A stretch of DNA of 64,000 bases from Variovorax sp. dw_308 (GCF_019207085.1 NZ_JAATOM010000018.1:62001-126000), one strand, 5' to 3'; counted from the first letter of the stretch, positions 43,401-52,459 are shown. A program made the numbers and translations. Notes: a model not told the origin generated them from the sequence alone.

Positions 43401-44056
43401 ACCTCATCGGCAAGCACGCGGAATTCCTCACTGGATACCAGAACCGCGCCTACGCCGAGCAGTATGAGACTTTCATCGCCGGTGTGCGCAAGAGCGAATC
43501 AATCGTCGGCAACGCGCGCTTCACCGAGGCGGTTGCCCGTTCGCTGTTCAAGCTGATGGCCTACAAGGATGAGTACGAGGTGGCGCGGCTGCATACCGGC
43601 GCGGCCTTTCGCAAGCAGATCGAATCCATGTTCGAGGGCAAGGTTCGCCTAGTGCATCACCTGGCTCCGCCCATGTTCGCGAAGAAGAATCGAGATGGCG
43701 AACCGGTCAAGGGCGAGTACGGTCCTTGGATGCGCAGTGCGTTCGGTCTCTTGGCCCGGCTCAAGGGCCTGCGCGGAACGGCCTTCGACCCCTTCGGCTA
43801 CACGGACGAGCGCAGGCAGGAGCCGGCGCTCATCCTTGAATATCGAATCTGCATCGAGGAGCTGCTGGCCAAGCTGTCGGCGCACAACCTCGACCTGGCG
43901 CTGGAAATCGCCAGGATCCCGGAGGAGATCCGCGGCTACGGCCACGTCAAGGCGCGCAATGCCGTTGCTGCGAGGTCCAAGTGGGGCCGCTTGATGGCCC
44001 AGTGGCGCGATCAGGCGTCGCAGCCGCAGGACAAGAAGGCTAAAGCCGCGGCCTGA
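40487..44056 (+). CDS. Indolepyruvate ferredoxin oxidoreductase family protein (fused)
   Basis: A 1189-residue single-chain 2-oxoacid:ferredoxin oxidoreductase that would convert aryl- or branched 2-oxoacids to acyl-CoA. Order of parts: pyrimidine-binding domain (residues 20-360, GYRGSPLGTYD), a linker, TPP-binding domain from about 455 (FCPGCPHNTSTRVPEG, GDGTYNHSG), a Cys cluster at about 660-720 (CEGCGDCSVQSNC, CSCVKGFCPSF-like), a gamma domain (GIGGTGIVTIGGVLG) near 750, and a C-terminal DUF6537 domain. These fused enzymes function in aerobic beta-proteobacteria. It ends in a Lys/Ala-rich tail. Confidence 0.92.
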   Translation: MNAPVSKLHLEALEKVTLDDRYTLNTGRAFMSGVQALVRLPMLQRRRDASAGHNTAAFISGYRGSPLGTYDQALWQAKKHLADNHVVFKPGVNEELGVTAVWGSQQLEFDAASKNYDGVFGIWYGKGPGVDRSGDALKHANLAGTAPLGGVIALAGDDHVSKSSTLAHQSDHTFMACGLPVFFPSNVQDILDLGVHAFAMSRFSGLWAGMKTVQEVVESGASVLTDAERVRTALPEDFAMPEGGIHIRWPDDPLGAEARMMEFKWPAALAYIRANRLNHNVVAGQNDRLGLISSGKAYSDTRQALLDLGLDDTTCRALGIRVHKVNVVWPLEPASVREFAHGLREVLVVEEKRPIIEQQLKDELYHYPPQHRPVVFGKYDHAEGAGGEWSHSRPAESWLLRAKADLSPALVAKAIAHRLKLLGVPADVAARMDVRLGEIEAKQRSTAQGDSRGTDRLPWFCPGCPHNTSTRVPEGSIAMAGIGCHGMVTWMDRSTTSWTQMGGEGVPWMGQAPFSKRKHMFANLGDGTYNHSGLLAVRQSINAGVNLTYKILFNSAVAMTGGQPVDGGQLDVPAMSRELAAEGARQIVVVTDEPAKYEGVTNLAPGVTIRHRDELDTVQRELREAEGVTVIIYDQACATKKRRERKRGTMVDPAKRVVINELVCEGCGDCSVQSNCLAVQPVETEFGRKRKVNQDTCNKDFSCVKGFCPSFVTVEGGQLKKPVAAAKGKAAVPDAIPMPELPDATTPRRIVVAGIGGTGIVTIGGVLGMAAHLEGKGVITQDATGMAQMGGATWSHIQIAASPDALHASRVDLAMADLVIGCDMVVAASKTTLATMSRERTFVVLNSHLTPTAAFVKNPDWDAQADQAVARIAQAVGEGALASLHAEQVATQLLGASIYANLLLLGYAWQKGRVPLSHAALMRAIELNALQVENNKAAFEWGRLCAHDLSRVPLRTADAQVIQFTRKPSVSDLIGKHAEFLTGYQNRAYAEQYETFIAGVRKSESIVGNARFTEAVARSLFKLMAYKDEYEVARLHTGAAFRKQIESMFEGKVRLVHHLAPPMFAKKNRDGEPVKGEYGPWMRSAFGLLARLKGLRGTAFDPFGYTDERRQEPALILEYRICIEELLAKLSAHNLDLALEIARIPEEIRGYGHVKARNAVAARSKWGRLMAQWRDQASQPQDKKAKAAA

Positions 44057-44163
44057 ACCCATTCATCCCGTCGAAGCTTTCGATGGCCGGGACACCGGCC
44101 ATGTGACTCCCATCCCCACAGACCCATAGCGCGGCAAACACCCGACCGCACAAGGAGACAGCC

Positions 44164-45486
44164 ATGCTCATCGATTCCTCCACCCTGGCGGCACCGCCGC
44201 ACGCACCGGTCCCGGCCAAGGACAGCGCCAAGCCAATGTCGAAGGCGTCGGCCATCACCGCCATCACCATCGGCGGCGCCCTGGAACTGTATGACTCAGG
44301 GGTGTACAACTTCTTTGCCATGCTGATCATCCCGCTGTATTTCCCGGTGGGAAATCCGCTCGGTCAGTTGTTGTTGGTCTTTGGAACCTTTGGTGCCGGC
44401 TACCTGATGCGCCCGCTGGGGGGCCTGGTGATCGGCGCCTACGCCGACCGGCGAGGGCGCAAGCCGGCAGTGCTGCTGTCCATGTGGCTGATGGCTTTTA
44501 GCGCCCTGATTCTTGTGCTGACGCCGACGTATGCGCAGATCGGCGTCATCGCGCCGGTCCTGATGATCGTCGCCCGTCTGGTCCAGGGCTTTGCGATCGG
44601 CGGAGAAATGGGCTCGGCCAGCGCCATGCTGCTGGAGTACGCAGATGAACGCTCGCGCGGCTTCTACACCAGCTGGCAGACGGCCAGCCAGGGCATCGCC
44701 GCGGTGTTCGCCGCGCTGGTAGCGCTCGTCCTCAGCCATTCGCTGCCTGCAACGGCACTGGAGTCCTGGGGCTGGCGCGTGGCCTTCCTGATCGGCATCC
44801 TGGTCATCCCGGTCGGCCAGGTGATCCGCAAACGCCTGGAAGAAACCCTTCCCCCTGCACCGCGCAAGAAGGCGGCCGCAGGCGGATGGCAACTGATGCG
44901 CCAGCACCGGCGTGAACTGACGGCGAGCGTGCTGCTGATGACCGGGCTGGCGGCTGCCGTGCACCTGATAGCCTACTACCTGCCTAACTACGCCACGTTC
45001 CAGCTGAACATCCCTCGCGACCAGGCAGTCTGGGCAGGCTTCGTGGCAGCGGCCATGATGGTCGTCTTTGGCCCCATCGCCGGTCGGATGACGGACCGGG
45101 TAGGGCGCCGCAAGATGGTTTGGTGGACGCGGGTGGCGCTGCTCGTGATGGCGTACCCGGCCTTCGTCCTGCTCAATGCCTTTCCATCGTTGCCATGCCT
45201 GCTGCTGGTGGTGGGATGCCTGGCCATTCCCATGGCCATGACCTCGCCCCCGACGCTGGTGCTGGTGAGCGAGGTATTGCCGCAGCGGCTGCGGGCCACC
45301 GGCATGGCCGTGACGTACTACGTGGCCGTTGCCGTATTCGGCGGCTTCGCGCAGTTGTTTTCGACGGCGCTGATCCATCTGGCCGACAGCCCCAATGCGC
45401 CGGCGTTCTATCTCATCGGATGCGGCCTGGTCTCGCTGCTCGGGCTGGCGGCCGTGCCCGAGACGCTCGGCCGGAAGTTGCAATAG
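44164..45486 (+). CDS. MFS transporter, metabolite:H+ symporter (MHS) type
   Basis: A 440-residue carrier with twelve hydrophobic segments. ALELYDSGVYNFFAMLI in helix 1 and RPLGGLVIGAYADRRGRKPA (motif A) are typical of MHS transporters for carboxylates; GEMGSASAMLLEYA lies in helix 4. A short soluble N-terminus precedes helix 1. It follows the oxidoreductase by 107 bp with its own AAGGAGA ribosome-binding site. It likely imports the 2-oxo or hydroxy acid used by the operon. Confidence 0.9.
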   Translation: MLIDSSTLAAPPHAPVPAKDSAKPMSKASAITAITIGGALELYDSGVYNFFAMLIIPLYFPVGNPLGQLLLVFGTFGAGYLMRPLGGLVIGAYADRRGRKPAVLLSMWLMAFSALILVLTPTYAQIGVIAPVLMIVARLVQGFAIGGEMGSASAMLLEYADERSRGFYTSWQTASQGIAAVFAALVALVLSHSLPATALESWGWRVAFLIGILVIPVGQVIRKRLEETLPPAPRKKAAAGGWQLMRQHRRELTASVLLMTGLAAAVHLIAYYLPNYATFQLNIPRDQAVWAGFVAAAMMVVFGPIAGRMTDRVGRRKMVWWTRVALLVMAYPAFVLLNAFPSLPCLLLVVGCLAIPMAMTSPPTLVLVSEVLPQRLRATGMAVTYYVAVAVFGGFAQLFSTALIHLADSPNAPAFYLIGCGLVSLLGLAAVPETLGRKLQ

Positions 45487-45532
45487 ACGAGCTGATCGCG
45501 GCCATCCGATTCAACAATTAAGGAGACAACCC

Positions 45533-46525
45533 ATGTTCATTGCCCGTGCCCTCTGCCTGACCCTGCTGGGTCTGGCCCTTTGCACTTCACAGGTCCAAGC
45601 CCAGGATGCGGCCCCTTTCCCCACGCGGCCGCTGAAACTGGTGGTCCCCCTCACACCGGGGACGACCACCGACCAGGTCGCGCGGGAATTCGCTGACCGC
45701 ATGGCCAGGAAGCTCGGACAGCCGGTGGTGGTGGACAACAAGCCCGGTGCGGGCGGGGTGATCGCGGCGCAGGCAGTGGCCAAGTCGGCGCCTGACGGCT
45801 ACACCCTCCTGCTGATCAATTCCCAGCATGCGATCAATCCGGCCGCCTACGACGCGTTGCCCTACGACACCTTGCGCGACTTCACGGGCATTGCCCTGGT
45901 CGGGGATGCACCCGCGGTCATTGCAGTGCCGCCCGCGCTCGGCGTGCGCAATCTTGCCGAGTTCATCGCTCTGGCCAAGAAGCGCCCGGGCGAAATCAAC
46001 TACGGCTCGTCGGGCATCGGCAGCCAGACCCATTTGGCCGGCGCCTATTTCGCGACCCAGGCCGGGGTGGTGATGACGCATGTCCCTTACCGGTCTTCAT
46101 CGGAAGTGACCACCGACCTGATCACCAATCGGATCCAGTCGGTTTTCACGCCCGCCGCATTCGTGCTCGGGCAGATTCGCGAAGGCAAGCTGCAGGCTCT
46201 GGCCGTCACCGGACCCGAGCGATTGAGCCTGCTTCGCGAAGTACCCACCACCAGCGAAGCCGGCCTTCCGGCGTATCAGTTCGCAACCTGGTTCGGCTTC
46301 GTAGCGCCCAGCAAGGTACCGCCCCACATCATGAACCAGCTGGCGCGCACGATGAAGTCTGTCCTCGACGATCCGGCCCTCCGGCAGAAGTTTGCCGACC
46401 AAGGCATCACGCCGAGGTATCTCATGCTTCAGGAATTCGACGGCTACATCAAGTCGGAGATGGATCGACTGGGGCCGATCGTGAAGGCGTCTGGCATGCA
46501 GGAGAAGCTCACGCAGAAGCGTTGA
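45533..46525 (+). CDS. Tripartite tricarboxylate (Bug/TctC) substrate-binding protein
   Basis: A 330-residue periplasmic receptor. Signal peptide of about 24 residues (ALCLTLLGLALCTSQVQAQD), then FPTRPLKLVVPLTPGTTTD, VVVDNKPGAGGVIAAQAVA and GYTLLLINSQHA, family hallmarks. AAGGAG lies 8-9 bp before the ATG; the frame from 45395 is not used. Such receptors are abundant in Burkholderiales and usually lack their TctAB partners nearby, as here. Confidence 0.92.
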   Translation: MFIARALCLTLLGLALCTSQVQAQDAAPFPTRPLKLVVPLTPGTTTDQVAREFADRMARKLGQPVVVDNKPGAGGVIAAQAVAKSAPDGYTLLLINSQHAINPAAYDALPYDTLRDFTGIALVGDAPAVIAVPPALGVRNLAEFIALAKKRPGEINYGSSGIGSQTHLAGAYFATQAGVVMTHVPYRSSSEVTTDLITNRIQSVFTPAAFVLGQIREGKLQALAVTGPERLSLLREVPTTSEAGLPAYQFATWFGFVAPSKVPPHIMNQLARTMKSVLDDPALRQKFADQGITPRYLMLQEFDGYIKSEMDRLGPIVKASGMQEKLTQKR

Positions 46526-46638
46526 CGTGCGGCGGCATCTGCGGTCGGCCATGGACCGCGGGCCGGCCGGCACGTGTGCGATGCAGACACCAGGCCAATG
46601 GCATTTGTCCATGACGCCCTCTGAAAAGGAATGATGAC

Positions 46639-47769
46639 ATGTTGATAGGCGTGCCGGCCGAAATTGCGCCTGGCGAAACCCGAGTGGCGGTAACGCCCGA
46701 GACGGCGAAAAAACTCACCGCGCAAGGCCACACCGTCCGGGTGCAGGCGGGTGCCGGCGTGGCCGCCAGCGTGCCCGACGTGGCCTACCAGGCGGCGGGT
46801 GCCGAGATCACCGATGTCGATGGCGCCTATGGCGCCGACATCGTGCTGAAGGTGCGCACACCTTTCGACAACGAAGCCGCGCTCATGAAACCGGGCACGG
46901 TCGTCATCGGCATGCTCAACCCCTTCGACGCCACCGGCCTGCAGCGCCTGGCCACGGCCGGCCTGACCAGCTTCGCACTGGAGGCCGCGCCACGCACCAC
47001 GCGTGCCCAGAGCATGGACGTGCTCTCGTCGCAGGCCAACATCGCCGGCTACAAGGCCGTGATGATGGCGGCCGACAAGTACCAGCGCTTCTTCCCGATG
47101 CTGATGACCGCGGCCGGCACGGTGAAGGCCGCGCGGGTGGTGATCCTCGGCGTCGGCGTGGCGGGCCTGCAGGCCATCGCCACGGCCAAGCGCCTGGGCG
47201 CGGTGATCGAGGCCAGCGACGTTCGCCCCAGCGTGAAGGAGCAGATCGAATCGCTCGGCGCCAAGTTCATCGAGGTCTCCTACGACACCGGTGAAGAGAA
47301 GGAAGCCGCGGTCGGCGTCGGCGGCTATGCCAAGCCGATGCCGCCGAGCTGGCTGGCACGCCAGCAGGTCGAGGTGGCCAAGCGCGTGGCGCTGGCCGAC
47401 ATCGTGATCAGCACCGCGTTGATCCCCGGGCGCGCCGCGCCCACGCTCATCACCGAGGACATGGTCAAGTCGATGAAGCCCGGCTCGGTCATCGTCGACA
47501 TCGCCGCCGGCCGGGGTGCCGACGGCATCGGCGGCAACTGCCCGCTGTCGGAGGCCGACAAGACGGTGATCAAGCATGGCGTGACGCTGGTCGGCGAAAC
47601 CAATCTCGCCGCCCTGGTGGCGGCCGACGCCTCGGCCCTCTATGCGCGCAACGTGCTCGACTTCCTGAAGCTGATCATCACCAAGGAAGGCGCGCTCAAG
47701 ATCGATCTCGAGGACGACATCGTCGCGGCCTGCCGCATGACGCAAGACGGCCAGGTCACCCGCACCTAA
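46639..47769 (+). CDS. pntAA: NAD(P) transhydrogenase alpha subunit part 1
   Basis: A 376-residue NAD(H)-binding domain I protein. MLIGVPAEIAPGETRVAVTP opens the alanine dehydrogenase/PNT domain, and VVILGVGVAGLQAIATAKRL is the nucleotide-binding loop; PGRAAPTLITEDMV and GGNCPLSE are typical. With the next two genes it forms the three-polypeptide transhydrogenase that uses proton flow to reduce NADP with NADH. Start ATG at 46639 follows AAAGGAATG; spacing to pntAB is 29 bp. Confidence 0.93.
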   Translation: MLIGVPAEIAPGETRVAVTPETAKKLTAQGHTVRVQAGAGVAASVPDVAYQAAGAEITDVDGAYGADIVLKVRTPFDNEAALMKPGTVVIGMLNPFDATGLQRLATAGLTSFALEAAPRTTRAQSMDVLSSQANIAGYKAVMMAADKYQRFFPMLMTAAGTVKAARVVILGVGVAGLQAIATAKRLGAVIEASDVRPSVKEQIESLGAKFIEVSYDTGEEKEAAVGVGGYAKPMPPSWLARQQVEVAKRVALADIVISTALIPGRAAPTLITEDMVKSMKPGSVIVDIAAGRGADGIGGNCPLSEADKTVIKHGVTLVGETNLAALVAADASALYARNVLDFLKLIITKEGALKIDLEDDIVAACRMTQDGQVTRT

Positions 47770-47798
47770 CGAACGAAGCAACGATCGAGGAGAAGAGC

Positions 47799-48116
47799 AT
47801 GGATCCCGTTTCCCACACAGTCATCAACCTCATCATCTTCGTGCTGGCCATCTACGTGGGCTACCACGTCGTGTGGACCGTCACGCCCGCGCTGCACACG
47901 CCGCTGATGGCGGTGACCAACGCGATCTCGGCGATCGTCATCGTCGGCGCGATGCTGGCGGCGGCCATGACCGGCAGCGTGTTCGGCAAGACCATGGGCG
48001 TGCTGGCCGTGGCGCTGGCCGCGGTGAACGTGTTCGGCGGCTTCCTGGTCACCCGGCGAATGCTGGAGATGTTCAAGAAGAAAGAGAAGAAGGCACCGGC
48101 GGGAGAGAAGTCATGA
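47799..48116 (+). CDS. pntAB: NAD(P) transhydrogenase alpha subunit part 2
   Basis: A 105-residue membrane subunit with three to four hydrophobic helices (FVLAIYVGYHVVWTV, LMAVTNAISAIVIVGAM, VLAVALAAVNVFGGFLVTRR) and a Lys-rich tail KKKEKKAP. It is the separate membrane half of the alpha subunit. ATGA overlap with pntB. Preceded by GAGGAG. Confidence 0.93.
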   Translation: MDPVSHTVINLIIFVLAIYVGYHVVWTVTPALHTPLMAVTNAISAIVIVGAMLAAAMTGSVFGKTMGVLAVALAAVNVFGGFLVTRRMLEMFKKKEKKAPAGEKS

Positions 48117-49600
48117 GCATGAACGTCGTCACGCTGCTGTACCTCATCGCCAGCATCTGCTTCATCCAGGCCTTGAAGGGCCTGAGCCATCCGACCACGT
48201 CGATCCGCGGCAACATGTTCGGCATGGTCGGCATGGCCATCGCCATCCTGACCACCGCCGCGCTGATCGTGCAGCTGTCCAGCGGCAACCTGATCGGCAT
48301 GGGCTGGGTACTGCTGGGCCTGGTGGTCGGCGGCGGCTACGGCGCCTATCGCGCCAAGACGGTCGAGATGACGGCCATGCCCGAGCTGGTCGCGTTCTTC
48401 CACAGCATGATCGGCATGGCGGCGGTGTTCATCGCCATCGCCGCGGTGGTCGAGCCCTGGGCCTTCGGCATCACGCCGCTGCCGGTGGCGGCGGCCGGCA
48501 CGGTCAACACGCCGGAGGGCGCGATGATCGTCGACGGTTTCCTGCGCTTTGCGATCCCGGCGGGCAACCGCTTCGAGCTGTTTCTGGGTGCGGCCATCGG
48601 CGCGATCACCTTCAGCGGCTCGGTCATCGCCTTCGGCAAGCTGTCGGGCAAGTACAAGTTCCGCCTGTTCCAGGGTGCGCCGGTGCAGTTCAAGGGCCAG
48701 CACATGGTCAACCTGGTGCTGGGCCTGATCACCATCGGCCTGGGCCTGCTGTTCGTCGTCACCGAGAGCTGGCCGGCCTTCTTCCTGATGGTGCTGCTGT
48801 CCTTCGTGATGGGCGTGCTGATCATCATCCCGATCGGCGGGGCGGACATGCCGGTGGTGGTGTCGATGCTCAACAGCTATTCGGGCTGGGCGGCGGCGGG
48901 CATCGGCTTCTCGCTGAACAACGCGATGCTGATCGTGGCCGGTTCGCTGGTGGGCTCCTCGGGCGCGATCCTCTCCTACATCATGTGCAAGGCAATGAAC
49001 CGCTCGTTCTTCAGCGTGATCCTGGGCGGCTTCGGCGGCGAGGCGGTGTCCGCCGCCGGCGCTGCCAAGGAGCAGCGCCCGGTCAAGAGCGGCAGCGCCG
49101 ACGACGCGGCCTTCGTGCTCTCCAACGCCGAGACCGTGATCATCGTGCCGGGCTACGGCCTGGCGGTGGCGCGCGCGCAGCATGCGGTGAAGGAACTGGC
49201 GCAGAAGCTCATCGAGCATGGCGTGACGGTGAAGTACGCGATCCACCCGGTGGCGGGCCGCATGCCGGGCCACATGAACGTGCTGCTGGCCGAGGCCGAG
49301 GTGCCCTACGACCAGGTCTTCGAGATGGAAGACATCAACGGCGAATTCGGCCAGGCCGACGTGGCGATCATCCTGGGCGCCAACGACGTGGTGAACCCCG
49401 CCGCGCTGCAGAAGGGCACGCCGATCTACGGCATGCCGATCCTGGAGGCCTACAAGGCCAAGACGGTGATCGTCAACAAGCGCTCCATGGCCGCGGGCTA
49501 CGCCGGGCTGGACAACGAGCTGTTCTACATGGACAAGACCATGATGGTCTTCGGCGATGCCAAGAAGGTGGTCGAGGACATGGGCAAGGCGATCGAGTAA
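48113..49600 (+). CDS. pntB: NAD(P) transhydrogenase beta subunit
   Basis: A 495-residue subunit with about nine N-terminal membrane helices and a C-terminal NADP-binding domain (VIIVPGYGLAVARAQHAVKE, HPVAGRMPGHMNVLLAEA). Complete and normal in length. Start at 48113 is set by the ATGA overlap; a second ATG follows two codons later. It completes the pntAA-AB-B set; NADPH supply may serve the downstream reductive or PHA metabolism (inference). Confidence 0.93.
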   Translation: MSMNVVTLLYLIASICFIQALKGLSHPTTSIRGNMFGMVGMAIAILTTAALIVQLSSGNLIGMGWVLLGLVVGGGYGAYRAKTVEMTAMPELVAFFHSMIGMAAVFIAIAAVVEPWAFGITPLPVAAAGTVNTPEGAMIVDGFLRFAIPAGNRFELFLGAAIGAITFSGSVIAFGKLSGKYKFRLFQGAPVQFKGQHMVNLVLGLITIGLGLLFVVTESWPAFFLMVLLSFVMGVLIIIPIGGADMPVVVSMLNSYSGWAAAGIGFSLNNAMLIVAGSLVGSSGAILSYIMCKAMNRSFFSVILGGFGGEAVSAAGAAKEQRPVKSGSADDAAFVLSNAETVIIVPGYGLAVARAQHAVKELAQKLIEHGVTVKYAIHPVAGRMPGHMNVLLAEAEVPYDQVFEMEDINGEFGQADVAIILGANDVVNPAALQKGTPIYGMPILEAYKAKTVIVNKRSMAAGYAGLDNELFYMDKTMMVFGDAKKVVEDMGKAIE

Positions 49601-49613
49601 CAACGGGAATCCC

Positions 49614-50594
49614 ATGAGAAATCCAATCCGCCGCGCCTGCGTGGCGCTGGGCATGGCCTGCCTTGCCGTCGTCGGCACTTCGGCGTGCGCGCAAGCCACG
49701 TACCCCGATCGCGCCATCAAGTTGATCGTGCCTTGGCCTGCCGGTGGCAGCGTGGACATCGCCGCGCGAGTTGTCGCCGAACAACTTGCGCTCAACCTCG
49801 GGCAGCCCGTTGTCGTGGACAACCGACCCGGCGCAGCCGGGAATATCGGGGCGGCGGCAGCGGCCAAAGCCAATCCGGACGGGTACACGCTAGTGATGGC
49901 AACGACACCCATGATCATCAATCGCAGTCTCTACAACAACCTGCCGTTTGATCTGTCGCGAGACTTCACGCCGATCACTCAGCTGGTCAATTTGAACTAC
50001 GTCCTGGCCGTGCATCCTTCCGTGGCCATTTCAGTGCAGGAACTGATAGCCAAGGCCAGGGCAAATCCGGGACAGATCAGCTATGCCTCATCGGGAGCCG
50101 GAACACAGCTGCATCTCATCGGCGAAGGCTTCAGGCGACAGGCCGGTATCGACATTGTCCACGCGCCATACAAGGGCGCCCCACCGGCGCTGGCGGACAT
50201 GGTTGGCGGCCATGTCCAGATGATGTTCCCTGGTTTGCCCGTGGTGGAGCCGCTGCTTAAGTCCGGTCGGCTCAAAGCGCTGGCTGTGGTCAGCACCCGT
50301 AGACTGGCGCTGCTGCCGAATGTTCCAACCTTGGCTGAGGCGGGCGTACCGAACATCGATTTCACGGAATGGTATGGCGTCGTGGCTCCCGCAGGCACGC
50401 CCGACAAGATCGTGACCAGGCTCAACGGCGAGATCGCGAAAGTCCTTCGAATGCCCGAGGTTCGTCAACGCCTGGTGGGTCGGGGCTTTGATCCAGCCAG
50501 TGGCCCAGCGCAGGAATTCGCGGATCTGATTCAGAAAGAGCAGAAGAAGTGGTCGGCTGTCGTCGCGCAACTAGGCATCCGTCTAGATGAATAG
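49614..50594 (+). CDS. Tripartite tricarboxylate (Bug/TctC) substrate-binding protein
   Basis: A 326-residue receptor with signal peptide (ACVALGMACLAVVGTSACAQ), then YPDRAIKLIVPWPAGGSVDI and VVVDNRPGAAGNIGAAAAAK. It starts only 13 bp after pntB, preceded by a weak AACGGGAAT site, so it may be co-transcribed. It is distinct from the receptor at 45533. Ligand unknown. Confidence 0.92.
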   Translation: MRNPIRRACVALGMACLAVVGTSACAQATYPDRAIKLIVPWPAGGSVDIAARVVAEQLALNLGQPVVVDNRPGAAGNIGAAAAAKANPDGYTLVMATTPMIINRSLYNNLPFDLSRDFTPITQLVNLNYVLAVHPSVAISVQELIAKARANPGQISYASSGAGTQLHLIGEGFRRQAGIDIVHAPYKGAPPALADMVGGHVQMMFPGLPVVEPLLKSGRLKALAVVSTRRLALLPNVPTLAEAGVPNIDFTEWYGVVAPAGTPDKIVTRLNGEIAKVLRMPEVRQRLVGRGFDPASGPAQEFADLIQKEQKKWSAVVAQLGIRLDE

Positions 50595-50789
50595 GCGGCC
50601 CGACAGATCTTCCGCCTGCAGATGAACGGATACGGCAGTACATACTGCGACCCGCCGCGACTCCGGTCGACGTCATTCCGAGCATGCACCGTGGCAACTG
50701 AAGCACAAGCACCAATTGCCAGCGCAAAGACCGCCGTCTGCATGCCTCGCGACCCCCACCTTCGACCACAACGATCACTTGGAGAAAAT

Positions 50790-52061
50790 ATGACGCGCTA
50801 CCGCCTTCGCACTCTCGTCGAGCAAGTGCTGCATCCCGTACACACGACACTGAACTGGCACCACCAGATCCTCACGCACCCTAGCCATCCGCTTCGCCGT
50901 AGTCGGCTCACTCGCTACCCCGCCGCGAGCGTCGAATCGGTGTTGCGTCTGATCCGGCAGTACCCGAAGCAAGCCTTCAGTTTTGAGCCCCTCGCCATCG
51001 ACGGCAAGCCGACGCCCATTGTCGAGGAGGTCGTGGTTGAGAAGCCGTTTTGCCAGTTGCGGCGCTTTCATCATGCCGGCACCGCCAAGGCGCCGAAAGT
51101 TCTCTTTGTCGCCGCAATGTCCGGCCACCATGCCACTCTCTCGAAGGACACGCTGCGCGAATTCCTGCCGGACTGCGATGTCTACATCACGGACTGGATC
51201 GATGCCCGGCTGGTGCCTCAGTCGGAAGGGCGCTTCGGCTTTGACGAGTATGTGCAGTACCTGGTCGAGTTTCTCGATGCGCTGGGGCCGAACGTGCATC
51301 TCGTCGGCCTGTGCCAGGCTGCAGTACCTGCGCTGTGTGCCGCCGCCTTGATGGCCGAGGACAGGCATCCGCATCGGCCGCGCACGCTGTCACTGCTCGC
51401 CGGTCCCATCGACATCCGTGTCAACCGAAACACCGTCACCAAGCTTGCGGACCGTGTTCCCCTGTCCGTGATGCGCCTCAACGTGCACAAGGTGCCATCC
51501 CGCTATCCAGGCGCCGGGCGTCTTGTCTACCCCGGCTACCTGCAGTTGGGGGCGTTCGTGTCGCTGAATCTGCGCACGCATATCGGCAAGCATGTGCAAT
51601 TCTTCAAGGACGTGGCGCAGGGCAACCAGGCCGCCGCTCAAAAGCATCGTCTCTTCTACGACGAGTACAACGCCATGATGGACGCCACGGCCGAGTTCTA
51701 TCTCGAGACGCTGCAGCGCGTGTTCATGGACCAGCAACTCGCCAAGGGCACGCTGCGGGTGCATGGGCGACGCGTCGATTGCGGCGCCCTGAAGGATGTT
51801 GCGCTGCTCACGCTCGAGGGCGCCCAGGACGACCTGGTGGCCATTGGCGTCACCGAGGCGGCGCAGGGCCTGTGCGGGAACCTGCCGGCTCGCTTGCGCG
51901 AGCATCATGTGCAGGAAGGCGTCGGGCACTACGGTGTCTTCAACGGCTCGATCTACAAATCCGAGATCGCTCCGCGCATGAAGGCTTTCATGGGCCGTCA
52001 CGCCGCGGCAAGCGCGAAGGACAAGAAGGCAAAAATGGCGGCTGCAGTTCCAGCCCCATGA
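50790..52061 (+). CDS. phaZ: Intracellular polyhydroxyalkanoate depolymerase
   Basis: A 423-residue PHA granule depolymerase that breaks down stored poly-3-hydroxybutyrate. The lipase-box-like motif is HLVGLCQAAVP with cysteine 175 as nucleophile, characteristic of intracellular PhaZ enzymes. VLFVAAMSGHHATLSKDTLR and YITDWIDARLV precede it, and EGVGHYGVFNGS near the end holds the catalytic His. Start at 50790 follows GGAG by 6 bp; the frame open from 50622 is not used. The Lys/Ala-rich C-terminus is common in PHA proteins. Confidence 0.92.
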   Translation: MTRYRLRTLVEQVLHPVHTTLNWHHQILTHPSHPLRRSRLTRYPAASVESVLRLIRQYPKQAFSFEPLAIDGKPTPIVEEVVVEKPFCQLRRFHHAGTAKAPKVLFVAAMSGHHATLSKDTLREFLPDCDVYITDWIDARLVPQSEGRFGFDEYVQYLVEFLDALGPNVHLVGLCQAAVPALCAAALMAEDRHPHRPRTLSLLAGPIDIRVNRNTVTKLADRVPLSVMRLNVHKVPSRYPGAGRLVYPGYLQLGAFVSLNLRTHIGKHVQFFKDVAQGNQAAAQKHRLFYDEYNAMMDATAEFYLETLQRVFMDQQLAKGTLRVHGRRVDCGALKDVALLTLEGAQDDLVAIGVTEAAQGLCGNLPARLREHHVQEGVGHYGVFNGSIYKSEIAPRMKAFMGRHAAASAKDKKAKMAAAVPAP

Positions 52062-52459
52062 TCCCACGAGCTGCGCCGGCTGCAGGGCTTGGCAGCGTCT
52101 GTGAGGTCCTGCGCCCGCATGCCCTTCAGGTTGCCAGCCGGTGCACCGTGCCCTGCGGAGCCGCGCTGAGGCGCCCAGGGCACGTCGGCAGCTCTTGAGG
52201 AGGGCCGGGCCCTTGCATGTCGCAAACGCAATGCCAAACGTCATGGATTGACGTGCCTGGCGAGAGTGTGCAGGTGGTGGCTCCTCCTCTGAAGACTTCA
52301 GGGAACTGGCCGGCCTCATGTCCAGCAACGCCAAGCATCCGTGAACGCATTGAATTCGAACAGGACTTGGCAAGATACGCCAACCTCGCGAAGAATCAGC
52401 AAAGCTTGAATTTGCATGAGTCCAACGCGGAACTCGGCAGGGCTGATCGCAATTGCACT
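52062..52459. terminator. Gap after phaZ with a GC-rich hairpin
   Basis: About 400 bp without a gene. CGTGCCCTG at 52147-52155 pairs with CAGGGCACG at 52176-52184 across a 20-base loop, a possible transcription stop between convergent phaZ and can. No T-run follows, so it would not be a classical Rho-independent terminator. Confidence 0.4.

Noticed and set aside
40187..43417. A 1076-codon minus-strand frame opposite the 2-oxoacid:ferredoxin oxidoreductase
   Set aside because: Shadow of a strongly conserved plus-strand gene; no motifs.
47861..49921. Long minus-strand frame opposite pntAB/pntB
   Set aside because: Antisense shadow; pnt genes are clearly real.
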